Assembly (NCBI RefSeq): GCF_026212465.1
Contig: NC_080063.1
Coordinates: 4,126,344-4,190,343, forward strand
Direction: 5' to 3'
From: Amaranthus tricolor
Lineage: Eukaryota > Streptophyta > Magnoliopsida > Caryophyllales > Amaranthaceae
DNA: 64,000 nucleotides
Of this stretch, positions 1 through 10,979 are shown piece by piece. Within the stretch, counting starts at the first letter, position 1, and every line of letters starts with the position of its first letter. The notes beneath the pieces are model-generated. The model had not been told where the DNA came from and did not search any database. It worked only from the letters and a program-made list of their open reading frames with translations. Position numbers and translations under genes: made by a program.

Positions 1-257
1 ACTATTCTAATAGAACCTGTAGTCGAGCTGACTATCGTGCCCGGAAATTCTATTAGAATTTTATCCATCTATACTTTATTAATTTTTATTTCAGTAAGTA
101 CATTTTGAATCAGATTGAATTTGGTTTGAAGAGGCCAATAGGTTCTCAAGTTTTAATTTTAGACTTTCGTTGTCTTTTTATTTCGTCATTACTATTTTAT
201 TTCTTTATCACTAGAACGTCATCGGTCCAAGGAGTGGTTTAATTTAATGTCCGATGT
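1..257. other. Unassigned AT-rich flank
   Basis: I recognise no coding or structural signal here. It adjoins the Copia pol remnant and is probably eroded internal sequence of that element or older flank. Confidence 0.3.
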
Positions 258-1905
258 GTGGACCGGGATTCATATTTATATAAATTTATCCGGTTCACTT
301 CAACACGGACTATTACACGACCACATGTGCCTAATAGAAAATATATGAATTATTTGTTATTAACTGATGATGGGGAACCAGAAGATTATTATGAAGCATC
401 CCAGTCCAGAGATGCTAGTAAGTGGGAGCTTGAAATAAAAGATGAAATGCAATCCCTGATTTCAAACTAGACATGGGAACTAACTGAGTTACTCATAGGT
501 AAGAAGGCCCTTTTTAACAAATGGATATATCAAGTAAAAAAGGAGCACGATGATTCCAAGAGGTATAAGGCTCGGCTAGTTTTCAAAGGTTTTGAACATA
601 AAGAAGGAGTTGATTATAATGAGATATTCGCTCCTGTTGTGAAACTTAATACCACTAGAACAATGTTAAGTATTGTTGCAATTGAAGATCTTCATCTCAA
701 GCAATTAGATGTGAAGATTGCATTTCTTCATGGAGATCTTGATGAAGAAATATACATGCACCAACTAGAAGGTTTTATAGAAAGTGGGAAAGAAAAGATG
801 GTATGCAGACCGAAGAAAAGTTTGTACGGGCTAAAACAAGCCCCAAGACAGTGGTACAAAAAGTTTGATACCTTCATGCACAAGAAAGATTTCTAGAAGT
901 GCAACGCTGACCACTACTGCTATTTCAAGAGATATCAGTCCAGTTATATCATCCTATTACTTTGTGTTGATGATATGTTGATATTATAAAGTTAAAGCAT
1001 CAATTGTCAAAGGAATTTGACATGAAGGACTTAGGTCCAGCAAAGAAAATTTTAGGAATGCAAATCACAAGAGATAAGCAGAGAGGCACTTTGCAGTTAT
1101 CTCAAGCAGAGTACATTAAACGTGTTCTTTAGAGATTTAATGTGGGTGATGCTAAGCCTGTTAGTACACTGTTAGCGAGTCATTTTCGTCTATCAAAGGA
1201 CCAGTCCTCTCAGACAGATAAAGATAAAGAATATATGGCCAAGGTTACTTATGCCTCAGCTATTGGACGTTTGATGTTTGCACAAGGCTAGGTATTGGAC
1301 ATGCAGTGGGAGTGGTAAGCAGGTATATGTCCAATCCAGGAAATGTCCATTGGGAAGTTGTTAAATGGATTTTAAGGTACCTACGAGGTACAATTAATAA
1401 GTTTTTTTACTTTGGTAAAGGTGAACTGAAAGTACAAGGTTATATTGATGCCGACTTTGGAGGTGAAGTCGATAATAGAAAGAGTACAACAAGTTATGTA
1501 TTTACAATTGGAAATATAGCCGAAAGTTGGATGTCCCAACTATAGAAGATTGTTGCTTTGTCCACTACAGAAGCTGAGTATGTGGCAATGACCGAAGCTA
1601 GTAAAGAGATGATATGGCTTCAAGGTTTGTTAAATGAGTTGGGGTTCATACAAGAGAATAATGTTTTGTATAGCGATAGTCAGAGTGCTATACATTTAGC
1701 AAAGAATTCGGGCGTTTCACTTAAGAACAAAGCATATTGGAATTCGATATCACTTTATCAGATCTCTTCTAGAAGATGAAGTGTTAACTCTCATAAAGAT
1801 TCTTGGCAGTAAGAATCTAGCAGATATGTTAACAAAGACAGTGACGATCGACAAGTTGAATTTGTGCTCAAAGTCAATTCGTTTACAAGTGGAAGAACAT
1901 TAGTA
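258..1905 (+). pseudogene. Ty1/copia pol remnant (reverse transcriptase and RNase H)
   Basis: Three-frame translation gives the Copia reverse transcriptase in order. First comes a linker region (LTDDGEPEDYYEAS), then VKKEHDDSKRYKARLVFKGF, FAPVVKLNTTRTMLSIVA, QLDVKIAFLHGDLDEEIYM and SLYGLKQAPRQWYKKFD. RNase H blocks follow near 1430-1710 ([57 protein letters not shown]). The catalytic YVDD box reads CVDD at about 961-975. Stops at about 468, 894 and 1540, plus frameshifts, break the frame, so the copy is dead. Gag, protease and most of the integrase are missing. The family assignment rests on established Copia motifs. The lineage within Copia is not resolved. Confidence 0.9.
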
Positions 1906-1963
1906 GAGTATCTACTTTCAGTGGGTGTAAAGATAGATTGAAATCAGTCTTCAAGTGAGATAT

Positions 1964-2282
1964 TGTTGGATGAAATTCACAATACCAATTTAATTATTGG
2001 TGAAAAACAAATTATGCATTACCATTGAAAGTTAATGGTGAAACTAAATTTATACTTTGCTATTAAAAGGTAGTGGTAAGTTTTTATAGGCTAAACTTAG
2101 GTGGTAAACATTCCTATAAATTGACTTTTAGTTTTCATTTCAATTGTATTTGAGTAAAGAAAAATAACACAAAGAAAAGAGGGATTGTATTTTTTGCAGT
2201 TTAGTATAAATAGTGTTTTTGTTTATATTTTCATTTCTCCCTCAAGTTTGATTCAATAGAAAATTTGATTATTTTCTTGACA
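1964..2282 (+). mobile_element. Copia 3' LTR of the preceding element
   Basis: The polypurine-tract/LTR junction near 1950-1970 reads TCAAGTGAGATATTGTTGGA, a close variant of the common Copia junction (purine tract followed by TGTTGG). A TATA-like TATAAATA lies at about 2204-2211. The end is placed at TTGACA (2282) because a different repeat begins there. The start is well supported; the end is an inference. Confidence 0.6.
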
Positions 2283-2515
2283 CTTGCTCGGTGAACATTA
2301 AGTATATTGTAAGTAAGCATTAAAGATATTGTAAGTAGGTATTAAGAATATAGTAAGTAGGCTAAGTTTCTCGGTAGGCGTTAAGAATATTGTTAGGCAT
2401 TTTAAGTACTTTTTCGGTGGGCATTAAGTATATTGTAAGTAGGCATTAAGGATACAATAAGTGAACATTAAGGTTTAATGGGTTGGGCCTGAGAGAGGTC
2501 TCTCAAGATACCGAA
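2283..2515 (+). repeat. Tandem-array MITE-like element, copy A (partial)
   Basis: About ten degenerate units of the type GTAAGTAGGCATTAAG-TATATT run head to tail, ending in AAGGTTTAATGGGTTG and a GAGAGGTCTCTC terminus. The same ordered internal structure recurs at 36811-37195, where both terminal inverted repeats are present. Here the left terminus is missing and the array abuts the Copia LTR end. Confidence 0.7.
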
Positions 2516-3004
2516 TGATAATTGGTTGGTATTGGAGTAAAGGAGATATAAAGTTGTGCTTTTGGTACAAAATGAAGGAAAAGTCGAGTCAACTTTCCTT
2601 CGATATGGATAAAAAGTCGAGTCAGTTTGAATGATTGTTAAATGAGTTGGCTTCGCATATTCAGTCGAGTCAATTTTGTGGCTTGGCACCAGAATGCCGA
2701 CACGACTTTAGAGTTAGAAACGCGTTTTCAGCTTGCTATGTTTTTCTATGCAATTCAGTTCTAAGTGGATTAAGGTAAAACTACCTTGATCTCACACTAA
2801 TTCATTATGCGTAATTTGACACTTATTCCCTTCTAGTTATTTTCTCTTAATAAAGTAATTTTTCTAAAGGAAGCCCGACCCTTTCTACTCCAATTCTTTG
2901 AATTTCCTTTGTAATTCTTCATTAAATCTTCAAGAAAGTTTGTTGTTGACATTAATTAAAAAATTAGGCTAAAGAGGATGTAACCAATACTGGATGAACC
3001 TTTT

Positions 3005-3275
3005 TGTTAGATTATATAATATATCCTGAGGCCTTAATCATCATCTTAAACTTTTGGTTGAGTTGGTTTTTTGACATGGTATCAGAAGCCAATTTGACAA
3101 GAGGTCACGGGTTTGAATCACAACCACTCTTCATTTAAAGTGGAATATTCAATGCTTGTGTGCATCCACATTTCTAGCCCAATGAGCTCTCGTGTGAGGG
3201 GTGTGTTAGAGTATATAACATATCCTAAGGCCTCAACTATCAGTTTAAACTTCTGATTGAGTTAGTTCCTTGACA
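3005..3275 (+). mobile_element. Complete TRIM retroelement, 271 bp
   Basis: Two 72-bp direct repeats (3005-3076 and 3204-3275) begin TGTTAGA.TATATAA and end TTGACA, so each is bounded by TG...CA like an LTR. The first is followed at once by TGGTATCAGAAGCC (3077-3090), one inserted base away from the plant initiator-tRNA(Met) primer-binding site. The second is preceded by a purine-rich stretch (GTGTGAGGGGTG). About 127 bp lie between, without coding capacity. This is the architecture of a terminal-repeat retrotransposon in miniature. I could not find a matching 5-bp target duplication. Confidence 0.8.
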
Positions 3276-3860
3276 TTTGATTCTCTCGTGTTGATTAATT
3301 TGTTGATTAATTCTTGTGATTATTCATTTCTTGAATTAGGGTTTTTTGAAAATCAATTTTCTCCAAATCAAATTATGTGTTCAAATAGATATGTGACTCT
3401 TAGAAGAACCACGTAAGTTTGAAGGGCTATGGTTATATATATTAAACAAAAAATAGAAGGCTAAGAACCACATACACCGAAAACTTCTCTTAAGTTTAAC
3501 ACACTCACTCTTACACATAGTGTGTACACTCACTATTGAGTATTGAGGGTGTGGTTAGATCACCCCATTTGACTTGGATAGAAATAATTAAAAAAAAACT
3601 AACAAGTATTTCATGTGATTTTCTTAGCTAAAATGTCCTTTTATACGACATTCCTTACAGCTAAAACATTCATCTAATAATTCTATTAACACCCCAATAA
3701 ACAATCCCTAATTAAGCGACAAAGTAAATAATTCTATACCAACTTAAACTTCCAAAAATGAATTTTCAAGTGTAAAAACTTTAAACAAACGTAAAACTAA
3801 ATAAAAGACTCACTGAACTTGCATGCATGACTTTTTGATCACTATGTTATGAAGCATCAA
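3276..3860. other. AT-rich intergenic sequence
   Basis: I see no gene. Short simple-sequence patches and TTGAGTATTGAGGGTG-type text occur near 3535-3550. Confidence 0.4.
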
Positions 3861-3915
3861 ATTTGATAGAGAATATAACACATTATGAGGTTTAACCATC
3901 AGCTTAAAGTTTTAG
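3861..3915 (+). repeat. Partial TRIM LTR
   Basis: The text AGAATATAACACATTATGAG and the following AACCATCAGCTTAAAG match the LTR of the 3005-3275 TRIM family. No primer-binding site or second LTR is visible, so this is a fragment. Confidence 0.55.
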
Positions 3916-5785
3916 TTGATAAAACAACATATGAATTGAGTGTGCCCAATCCCGACACATTATTGGTCTTATGCTCTACAACTAACAACATAAGCTCTAA
4001 ATCTCTACTATTGTGTTCAGTTTGACACACTATACAAATAAAAGTCGTAATTTTTAAAAATAGTGTAGCAAATTTAAATGGAACGACCATGAGAGTATTT
4101 TTTTGAATTGCATTGTGATGCATGTCATAAGTTTAAGTTTCCTAAAAATGAAGTTCTAATTGATTAGACTGTAGTAAAAAGTGAAGTTTTTTAGTAGATA
4201 ATTGATAACTCAATAAATTGAGTAAAGAAGAAGCAAGGTTGCTTTTATTTGAAAATGAGGGTTAGCACTTAGCACTTAGAAACAAGGAAAGTAACAACTC
4301 ATTGAAGTACATTCTAGAACATATTCTCTCTTGGATGAAAAAGTTCTTATAAATGATGCAAAATAAATAAGATAAAAAAAACAGAATTTAGTTGCAGCTC
4401 ATCCCAATAGTCAAATAATGAAACATCATTTTCAATTTCTAAACAATAAAATCAATCAGCCAAAACTCACGCTTAGGTTTGTTAGTTGCATGATTTAACT
4501 GCTCAACCATAAATATGTAATCTTTTCACATGTATCATTATGACTTTTCAAATGAATTCAAGTTAGAACGTTAGAAGTACTGTAATTACAATTCAAAGAC
4601 CAGGTAAAATTAACACTTCACCTTCCAATCCATGGATGCTTCTTTCAACTTTATTATAACAAACAGATTGAGCTTAGCTACATTTATTTATCGGGTACTT
4701 TACTCGGGTATAATATATCCGCTATCTTCTTCGGACCCTGATTTTGTACGGGACGCTGAGTTGATGATTATAACCATGACCATGTACTTTACTCGGATGA
4801 TGTGACAATTGATGATTAATTGATAAATACTCCATCTGTTTTCATATGTTCTTTTTAAATAGAATTTACTGATTTTAGTGTCAAACTTTAACTATGATTT
4901 CTCATCAATCTATTATCTATATGTAAAAACTTATTTATGTGGATTCTTTATAGATTCGTCTCAATAAATAATTTCTAAATATCAACTTTTTAAAATTTTA
5001 AAAAAATTCATAATTAAAATTATTTGACTTTTAAATTTGCATTAGGATATATGCAAAAAATGAATGGGAAGAATAAATAAAAATAGGGAGAGTAACTATT
5101 TAAGTTTCTAATAGGTAGTTGGTGAATAATAAATGTGTATTAATTTTATATCTTTAATAGTATCTTAAGCGGGTAGTTTACCCGATAGATAAACAAAATT
5201 TTTTCCCAAGTAAATTACTATATTGAAGTTCAGCATTTATTATTTGTACTTATTGTTCCCTTGATTTATTCAAATATTTAAATTTTATTATTATAGATAT
5301 TATATTGAGAATCTCATCATCATTCACAATATAATCCATACCCCTTATATTTTGCTTATGACTTCTATAATTAGAGTCAGAAGAATGTTAGATAACGACA
5401 AATTACATTCTCATCATAAGAGATTAAATAAATTGCGGGTTGTGAAACTCTTAATTTAAGAATGAATTGCAGATGAAAATAAAAAACCCCTTCACTAAAG
5501 ACATTTATAGATGAATTTTTTTTGAATTTAGTAGGTATGGTCTTAATGATATAGGAGAATTAAACATTTATTAAGCTTATTTTCAACGTTCAAATTGATC
5601 AATTCATATAAATGTTGATAGTATAATTAACTAAATATTTGAAAATTGGGCACAGTGCAACAACTAATTGCATGTGCTCAAAGGCTATATAGCATTAATA
5701 CACTTATCACTAAATTTAATTATTCTATACACCTCCACCCATTAGGAAAATTATGACTTAATTTATTGGCTATCCGAAAATAGTA
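3916..5785. other. Gene-free AT-rich region
   Basis: I see no convincing coding sequence. A possible decayed Stowaway-type MITE starts at about 4829 (ACTCCATCTGTTTTCATATG) and may end near 5085 (AATGAATGGGAAGAATAAA), but the inverted repeat is weak. Confidence 0.35.
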
Positions 5786-6152
5786 CTCCCTTCATTTTTT
5801 TTTGATCTTCCATATTACTATAACGGGTAGTTTCAAAAGTTCTTTTACTTTAGAATACTTTCTATTTTTAGAAAGTTTTTATCCCACTTTTACCACTTAA
5901 AACCCCCCATTTTCTTTTAATGTACCCCTTTTCTTTTATTTATAATTATTTTCTCTCTCATACTTTCAATACAATCATTACTTCACACTATTATTTAATT
6001 AAAATAATACCCACTACAACCTCATACTTTCAATACAATCATTACTTCACACTACTATTTATTTAAAATAATATCCACTACAACCCAAAGATTCTATCTA
6101 TTTTAGTATATGTGAAAATCCAAAATAGAAGATCAAAAAAGAATGGAGGAAG
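5786..6152. mobile_element. Stowaway-like MITE
   Basis: The element starts CTCCCTTCATTTTTTTTTGA and ends with its inverse near 6130-6152 (GATCAAAAAAGAATGGAGGA, then AG). It is flanked by TA on both sides (5784-5785 and 6153-6154), as expected for Stowaway/Tc1-mariner MITEs. Internally a 64-bp unit beginning TCATACTTTCAATACAATCA is tandemly duplicated at about 5958 and 6022. It has no coding capacity. Confidence 0.8.
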
Positions 6153-6422
6153 TAATACATAAAGTGCCATAAAGATAAAGTAAAACTTGATCTGAAATTT
6201 TATATGCCATAAGTTGGATGGCTAACCAATTAATCCTATAATTAAAATAAATCGCTCAGTTTTCGTATTACTCCATTTTAACAAGAGTATAGAATATTAC
6301 TCTATATTTCATATTGTTGGTTGTACATTTAAATATTCTCCAAAGACATTAATTCTTTCATTCCATAGAGATAGAAAAGATTCATGCATGAATTTTCATG
6401 AATATCAAGAAGTTAAAATATA

Positions 6423-6725
6423 TGTTAAAAAATAACCGAACTAAAAACTTAAGTTTATAATTAAAATATCAGGGTATATTTTATACATTAATATGCCCCC
6501 TCATATGAGAGTTCTTGGGCTAGAAGTTTGGATGCTATAAGGGTTTTCTCATACTTGGCACACAATATTTCGCTTTAAATGAGGGGTAGGTGAGATTCGA
6601 ACTCTAACCTCTTGACACTTTGACTTCTGATATGATATCAGTGATATCATGTCAATGAATTTACCCAACTAAAAGCTTAAGCGTATGGTTGAGACTCTGA
6701 ATATAATATGTTTTATACTCTAACA
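6423..6725 (-). mobile_element. TRIM element, reverse orientation, degenerate
   Basis: Read on the minus strand, the right terminus begins TGTTAGAGTATAAAACATAT and ends ATTGACA, followed by a damaged primer-binding site (TGATATCA). A second, more diverged LTR copy ends the element at about 6423-6490. The interior includes the family's CTTTAAATGAGGGG text. It belongs to the same family as 3005-3275. Confidence 0.65.
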
Positions 6726-7499
6726 ATATACATGTAACTGTAAGATATTGTTGGATTTGTAACGATGTATATATTTTTAATATTACTTTTTATAATTGAT
6801 AGGCATTAAGCCTCGAATCATTACTTTTAAAATGTGAAAAAGTGAAATCATTTTTTATGCAATAATTTTTGTTTTTTAAGTCCAAATACTTAAAAACAAT
6901 AAATAAGTGAATATTACTTATATATGAATAAAACCAATCGTTAACCATTATTTGCTAATTTTAATTAAAAATGAAACTTGTGATCGCCAATAAGGTATAG
7001 GTACATTGTGAAGGAAACATATTTAACATAATTGAAAAAGCCAAAATTAGTTGAAGGTAAAAATCTCAAGCTAAGCACAAGTTTCATTACAACAGAGAGA
7101 ATAAACAGTACAAAAGGATTTACACTAAGGACAAATAACGTACTTTTATTTGGACCACATAGAATCAATTGCTAACCTAACATAAAATTATCAACCGTGG
7201 TATCGTCGATAGATTTATACTTGCATAATAACAAAAAAAATAAAAATATTTAACGCAGTTTAATGCACTAGTTTAATTCTTTATATCTTTAATTATGTAT
7301 AATAAAAAATTATAAAAGATTGATATTAATAATCTTTGCAATGAGATGAATCAAATAAGATCTCACTTGACTATATTTTAACCTATAAATTAAAAACTAA
7401 TTACAAATTAAAAGTCATGAATAAATAGTATCACTTATATCAATATTGCAACTAATATGAATGGAGGAAGTATATTATTTGTCCTTCAGAAAAGTCCTT

Positions 7500-7695
7500 A
7501 GGATATAGTTATATATACTTTGAACACGTCCCCATTTGAGAGTCTTTGGTTTAGAAGTGTAAATTCATTACAAGCCCTCCTCGTACCTGACATCGAATAT
7601 TTCACTTTAAATAATAAGTGGTTGACTCACGCTGACTTCTGATATCATGTCAAAAAATCAACCTATTTAAAAGTTTAAAATACTAAGATATTTTA
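7500..7695 (-). mobile_element. TRIM element remnant
   Basis: On the minus strand the text contains TTTTTTGACATGATATCAGA and the internal GTCAGGTACGAGGAGGGC and CAAATGGGGAC patches seen in the other TRIM copies. The LTRs are too eroded for firm ends. Confidence 0.5.
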
Positions 7696-8041
7696 TATCA
7701 TTTTCATCATCATTGTGATATAACATATCCTGGTATTTTAAGCTTTTTGATGATAAGTGAAATTTAGAATTTGCATTATTATCATAGTAGTTAGAATGGG
7801 TATGAGTACATATACTTGATGTATTGTGAATGAAAATAGTTATGTTGTACTCTTATTTGTCATGAGATGTATGTAGGTGGTTGCACTCTAAAAAAGTAGA
7901 ATATTTTATTTTATATTTTATATTATTAAGATTTAGTTTTCTTAAGTTTAATATTTCGTAATATTTTGTTTTTTTGTCTAAATCCTTATTATTATTTCTG
8001 CAGCTATTCCTTATTATTTTAGTATTATACATCAGTGTGTG

Positions 8042-8059
8042 TATATATATATATATATT
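8042..8059. repeat. (TA)n microsatellite
   Basis: A pure TA run of about nine units, immediately preceded by GTGTG. Confidence 0.9.
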
Positions 8060-8163
8060 ATTTCAAAAAGTGACATATATAAATATAATGTATGTAGATA
8101 TAAAATGAGGATAAGGTGGATATAACACACATATAAGATAGATATAGTCGTGATAGATTGTAA

Positions 8164-8291
8164 CATTCGAATTTCCTCTCATCCTTTACGATTTTGGTTT
8201 CGTTAAGGGGTCGGAAATTCAAGGGTGTTACAGGTAATTTCCGACCCCTTAACGAAACCAAAACCTTAAAGAACGGACGGAAATTCGGACG
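8164..8291. repeat. Long hairpin-forming inverted repeat
   Basis: Positions 8192-8219 and 8236-8263 are perfect reverse complements over 28 bp (core TTTCGTTAAGGGGTCGGAAA), separated by a 16-nt loop. The pairing continues outward with mismatches to about 8164 and 8291 (roughly 19 of the next 28 positions pair). The open frame across it on the minus strand is just the read-through of the palindrome. Confidence 0.9.
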
Positions 8292-8524
8292 TTGAGGAAG
8301 GTTTTGAATACGTGTTCACATGGACAGGTGTAGATAAAGAAAAATTGCATTTAGTAATTAATGATACATAGATATATGGAGAATACAAAATTCTAAATAA
8401 TAGATACGAATATAAGTGAGTCTTTTGCCCATAATATTGCAAGTTGGGAACATATTTCCCACTTTGTATCTATGAAAAACTTTTTCTCATGAACCGTCTA
8501 CGTAGGAGGAATTTTTTCTTTTAA

Positions 8525-8925
8525 TGTCTGTCAAACCCAATCGCTACCTGAGGTAGCGTTTTGATATTTTACTCAAACCGTTATCTCAAGTAGCGATTTT
8601 GTCTGACTGATTTTTTATTTAATAAACAAATCAACATCGTCTGAGATAGAGGTTTGGTGTAATAATTTTTTTATTAATACACATCTTTACTTCTTGCACA
8701 AGGAATATCTATGAAAAAGCAAATCACCATATGAGATAGCAATTTGATAATAATACTAAATTAATATGTATAATTACCAAACTATTATTTAAGACAACTA
8801 CTTGTAATTCCTTAATTTTTTTAATAAAATCTTTCCTATAGCTAATTGTCATTGAAAAAGCAATTTGATTTGAAATTCAAACCAAGCCTCTTTCTCATAT
8901 AGCGGTTTGGTGAAAAAAATTAAAA
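8525..8925. repeat. Cluster of degenerate palindromic motifs
   Basis: About five spaced variants of one palindrome resembling AAACCGCTATCTGAGATAGC plus GGTTT occur. They include AATCGCTACCTGAGGTAGCG (about 8530), AACCGTTATCTCAAGTAGCG (about 8577), ATCGTCTGAGATAGAGGTTT (about 8635), ACCATATGAGATAGCAATTT (about 8727) and CTCATATAGCGGTTTGG (about 8893). Their function is unknown. Confidence 0.65.
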
Positions 8926-9623
8926 TAAAAATTCTTGCCTATTTTACGCGAACATATTATAAAAATAAGTTTCTCATGGGTATAAGATGGGAAATAAGAT
9001 CCCAATTAACGTTTCCTTAAATAAGAAGTCAAGTATCGAAAGTTTCCATGTCAACGATAGAAAATAGGAGGGAAAATTTTAAATGAGAGTGTGACACGTA
9101 TCCTTACCTTAGTCGTTTATTCATTAGTATATTTTATTTTATTGGTTATTGATGATTGATGATTGGTTATTGATGATTGATTATTGATTGATTGATGATG
9201 GATATCCGCTACGATATGGGATACAAATATGTATGATATTTATTCCGTTTTAAAATATTTTTAACTGATTGTGATATGTTATGTAGGAAAACATCTCTAT
9301 AGTTGCAAATATAATAAAACAGAAAGTATTTAGGTAGCATGCAAAATAGGGCAAAGTAATATAAGTCTTTCTCAAAGAAAAAATAAATAAAACTCCTTTC
9401 TTTCTCATTTGATGATTCCAAAAAAGTTTTTTTTAAGGAGTAATAAATGTGTACATAATTTTTTATGGACATCTAAGTTAAAAATATATTGATTATGTGA
9501 GAACTTGTTGATTTCGTCTCGATTTATAAAACTTTATTATCAATTTTTTATAATATATTGATAGAAAATGAACTTTGAATACATGTTTTAAGAAACTGTA
9601 CAAATGAAAAATAAAAATATGAA

Positions 9624-9908
9624 GGAAAAATTGATATTAATATATAATTCAACCTTTTTTTCATCGGCAGTGAATAATCTCATCTTTGAATTATGTTTAA
9701 TAATCTAACTTTTACCTATAATTTGCTATCAACATAATATTTTATTTTATAATAATTTATTTTTTTCCCTTTGTTTGCTATCAACATATCATATTAGTAT
9801 GATGACAGCAAAGTAAAGGTAAAGATTAATTTAATAATATATAATTTAAAATTAAAATTATTCACAACAAATAGCTAAAAGGTTGAATTATTAATGGCAA
9901 TATTTCCT
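9624..9908. mobile_element. MITE with AATTCAACCTTTT inverted termini, copy 1
   Basis: The left end (GGAAAAATTGATATTAATAT...AATTCAACCTTTT) is mirrored at the right end (AAAAGGTTGAATTATTAATG...AATATTTCC). Inside are subterminal TTTGCTATCAACAT motifs and an inner palindrome around ATATTAGTATGATGACAGCAA. A related copy lies at 18868-19150. There is no coding capacity. Confidence 0.7.
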
Positions 9909-10530
9909 TTACATAAAATAAAAGTGAAGAGAGTAGATAAATGTAGTAGCATTGGAATATTACAAATAATAATGCGGTAAATAAAACAACAAATACAAGA
10001 TGATGTTTGTAGTGTCTCCTTTGTGTATGGCAACAGACTCTTTGCTTGAATGAATCACGAATTGAACGAAAAGACCGTAGAGAAGATTAGTTTGCGATGA
10101 TAAACGTCACCAAAAATCTTGATATGGATTGAAGGCGACTACGATACTTTCCTTTTATGATATTTCCCCTACAAAGGTACTTGGGTTATGAGACCGAAAA
10201 TTCACAACGAGATACAATCAATCACATCAATCGATTAGTACGAATCGATTGAACTAAATGATTATGTGTTTATGTAAATTTTAAATTCAGAAAACAATAA
10301 AAGAGTTAATTACTCTCTTCTATGTTTCAAGAGATTCAGAGAAAAATGACAAAAACTTGATATTTCAATGATGTAAATGATTTCCATGCACTAACTCTTA
10401 TTTATTGAGTAAAAGTGACATATGGATTCATCCAAAACCATACATCAATGATAACTGATGATTATCAGTTTATTATGATGTAAAACATTCGTTCATAACA
10501 ACACTTTACTTCATGAAACAAAGTTTCGTA
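9909..10530. other. Gene-free region, possibly decayed LTR sequence
   Basis: The text near 9975-10060 (AATAAAACAACAAATACAAG and then a stretch with few simple repeats) resembles the end of Copia LTRs, but I found no paired LTR or primer site. Confidence 0.25.
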
Positions 10531-10544
10531 TCACGAACAAACGT

Positions 10545-10765
10545 TCTGTTTCAATGTGCTCGAACGAGCATAACCCAAAACAGCTTTCAGAAACTTTCTG
10601 ACACAAAATTTCTTAAGTGCTCGAAAGACCACATATATTGCTCAAACGAGCACCTGTCTAGACCCCCAAACAGAATGTTGTGAAACACACTGCCTGACAA
10701 AACATAGCATGCTCGAACGAGCACTTGTTTGCTCAAACAAGCAGGTGGTCGAGCATGCTTATTTT
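10545..10765. repeat. Cluster of TGCTCGAACGAGCA palindromes
   Basis: TGCTCGAACGAGCA occurs perfectly at about 10557 and again at about 10711. Close variants occur nearby (TGCTCAAACGAGCA at about 10639, TTGCTCAAACAAGCA at about 10730 and GGTCGAGCATGC at about 10748). A related GCTCGGACGAGC occurs inside the LTR at 59589-60409, so this may be LTR-derived. Confidence 0.55.
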
Positions 10766-10979
10766 GGTTTCGTTGTTACGTCTTTGTTTAGTCTATGCAT
10801 TAGTACATATCTTAAGCCTTTAGATATGTCCTACATACTCTAAATACTCTTTGAAAGAGGCAAAGATTCTTGCAAAACTGAGAAAAGGAAGGAAGATAAA
10901 ATTGTGTCGTCCTTATTCTAATTATTATTCTTTCATTCACCTCTCCTTTTGGCTTCAAACAAAAATGTTGATGAGAAAA

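Noticed and set aside
258..1905. Active Copia retrotransposon
   Set aside because: Several stops and frameshifts, a changed catalytic box and no 5' half in the window.
3077..3090. tRNA-related sequence TGGTATCAGAAGCC
   Set aside because: It is a retroelement primer-binding site, placed directly after an LTR; no cloverleaf can be formed around it.
8058..8261. 67-residue open frame across the hairpin
   Set aside because: It results from reading one strand of the inverted repeat; there is no motif or codon-usage support.
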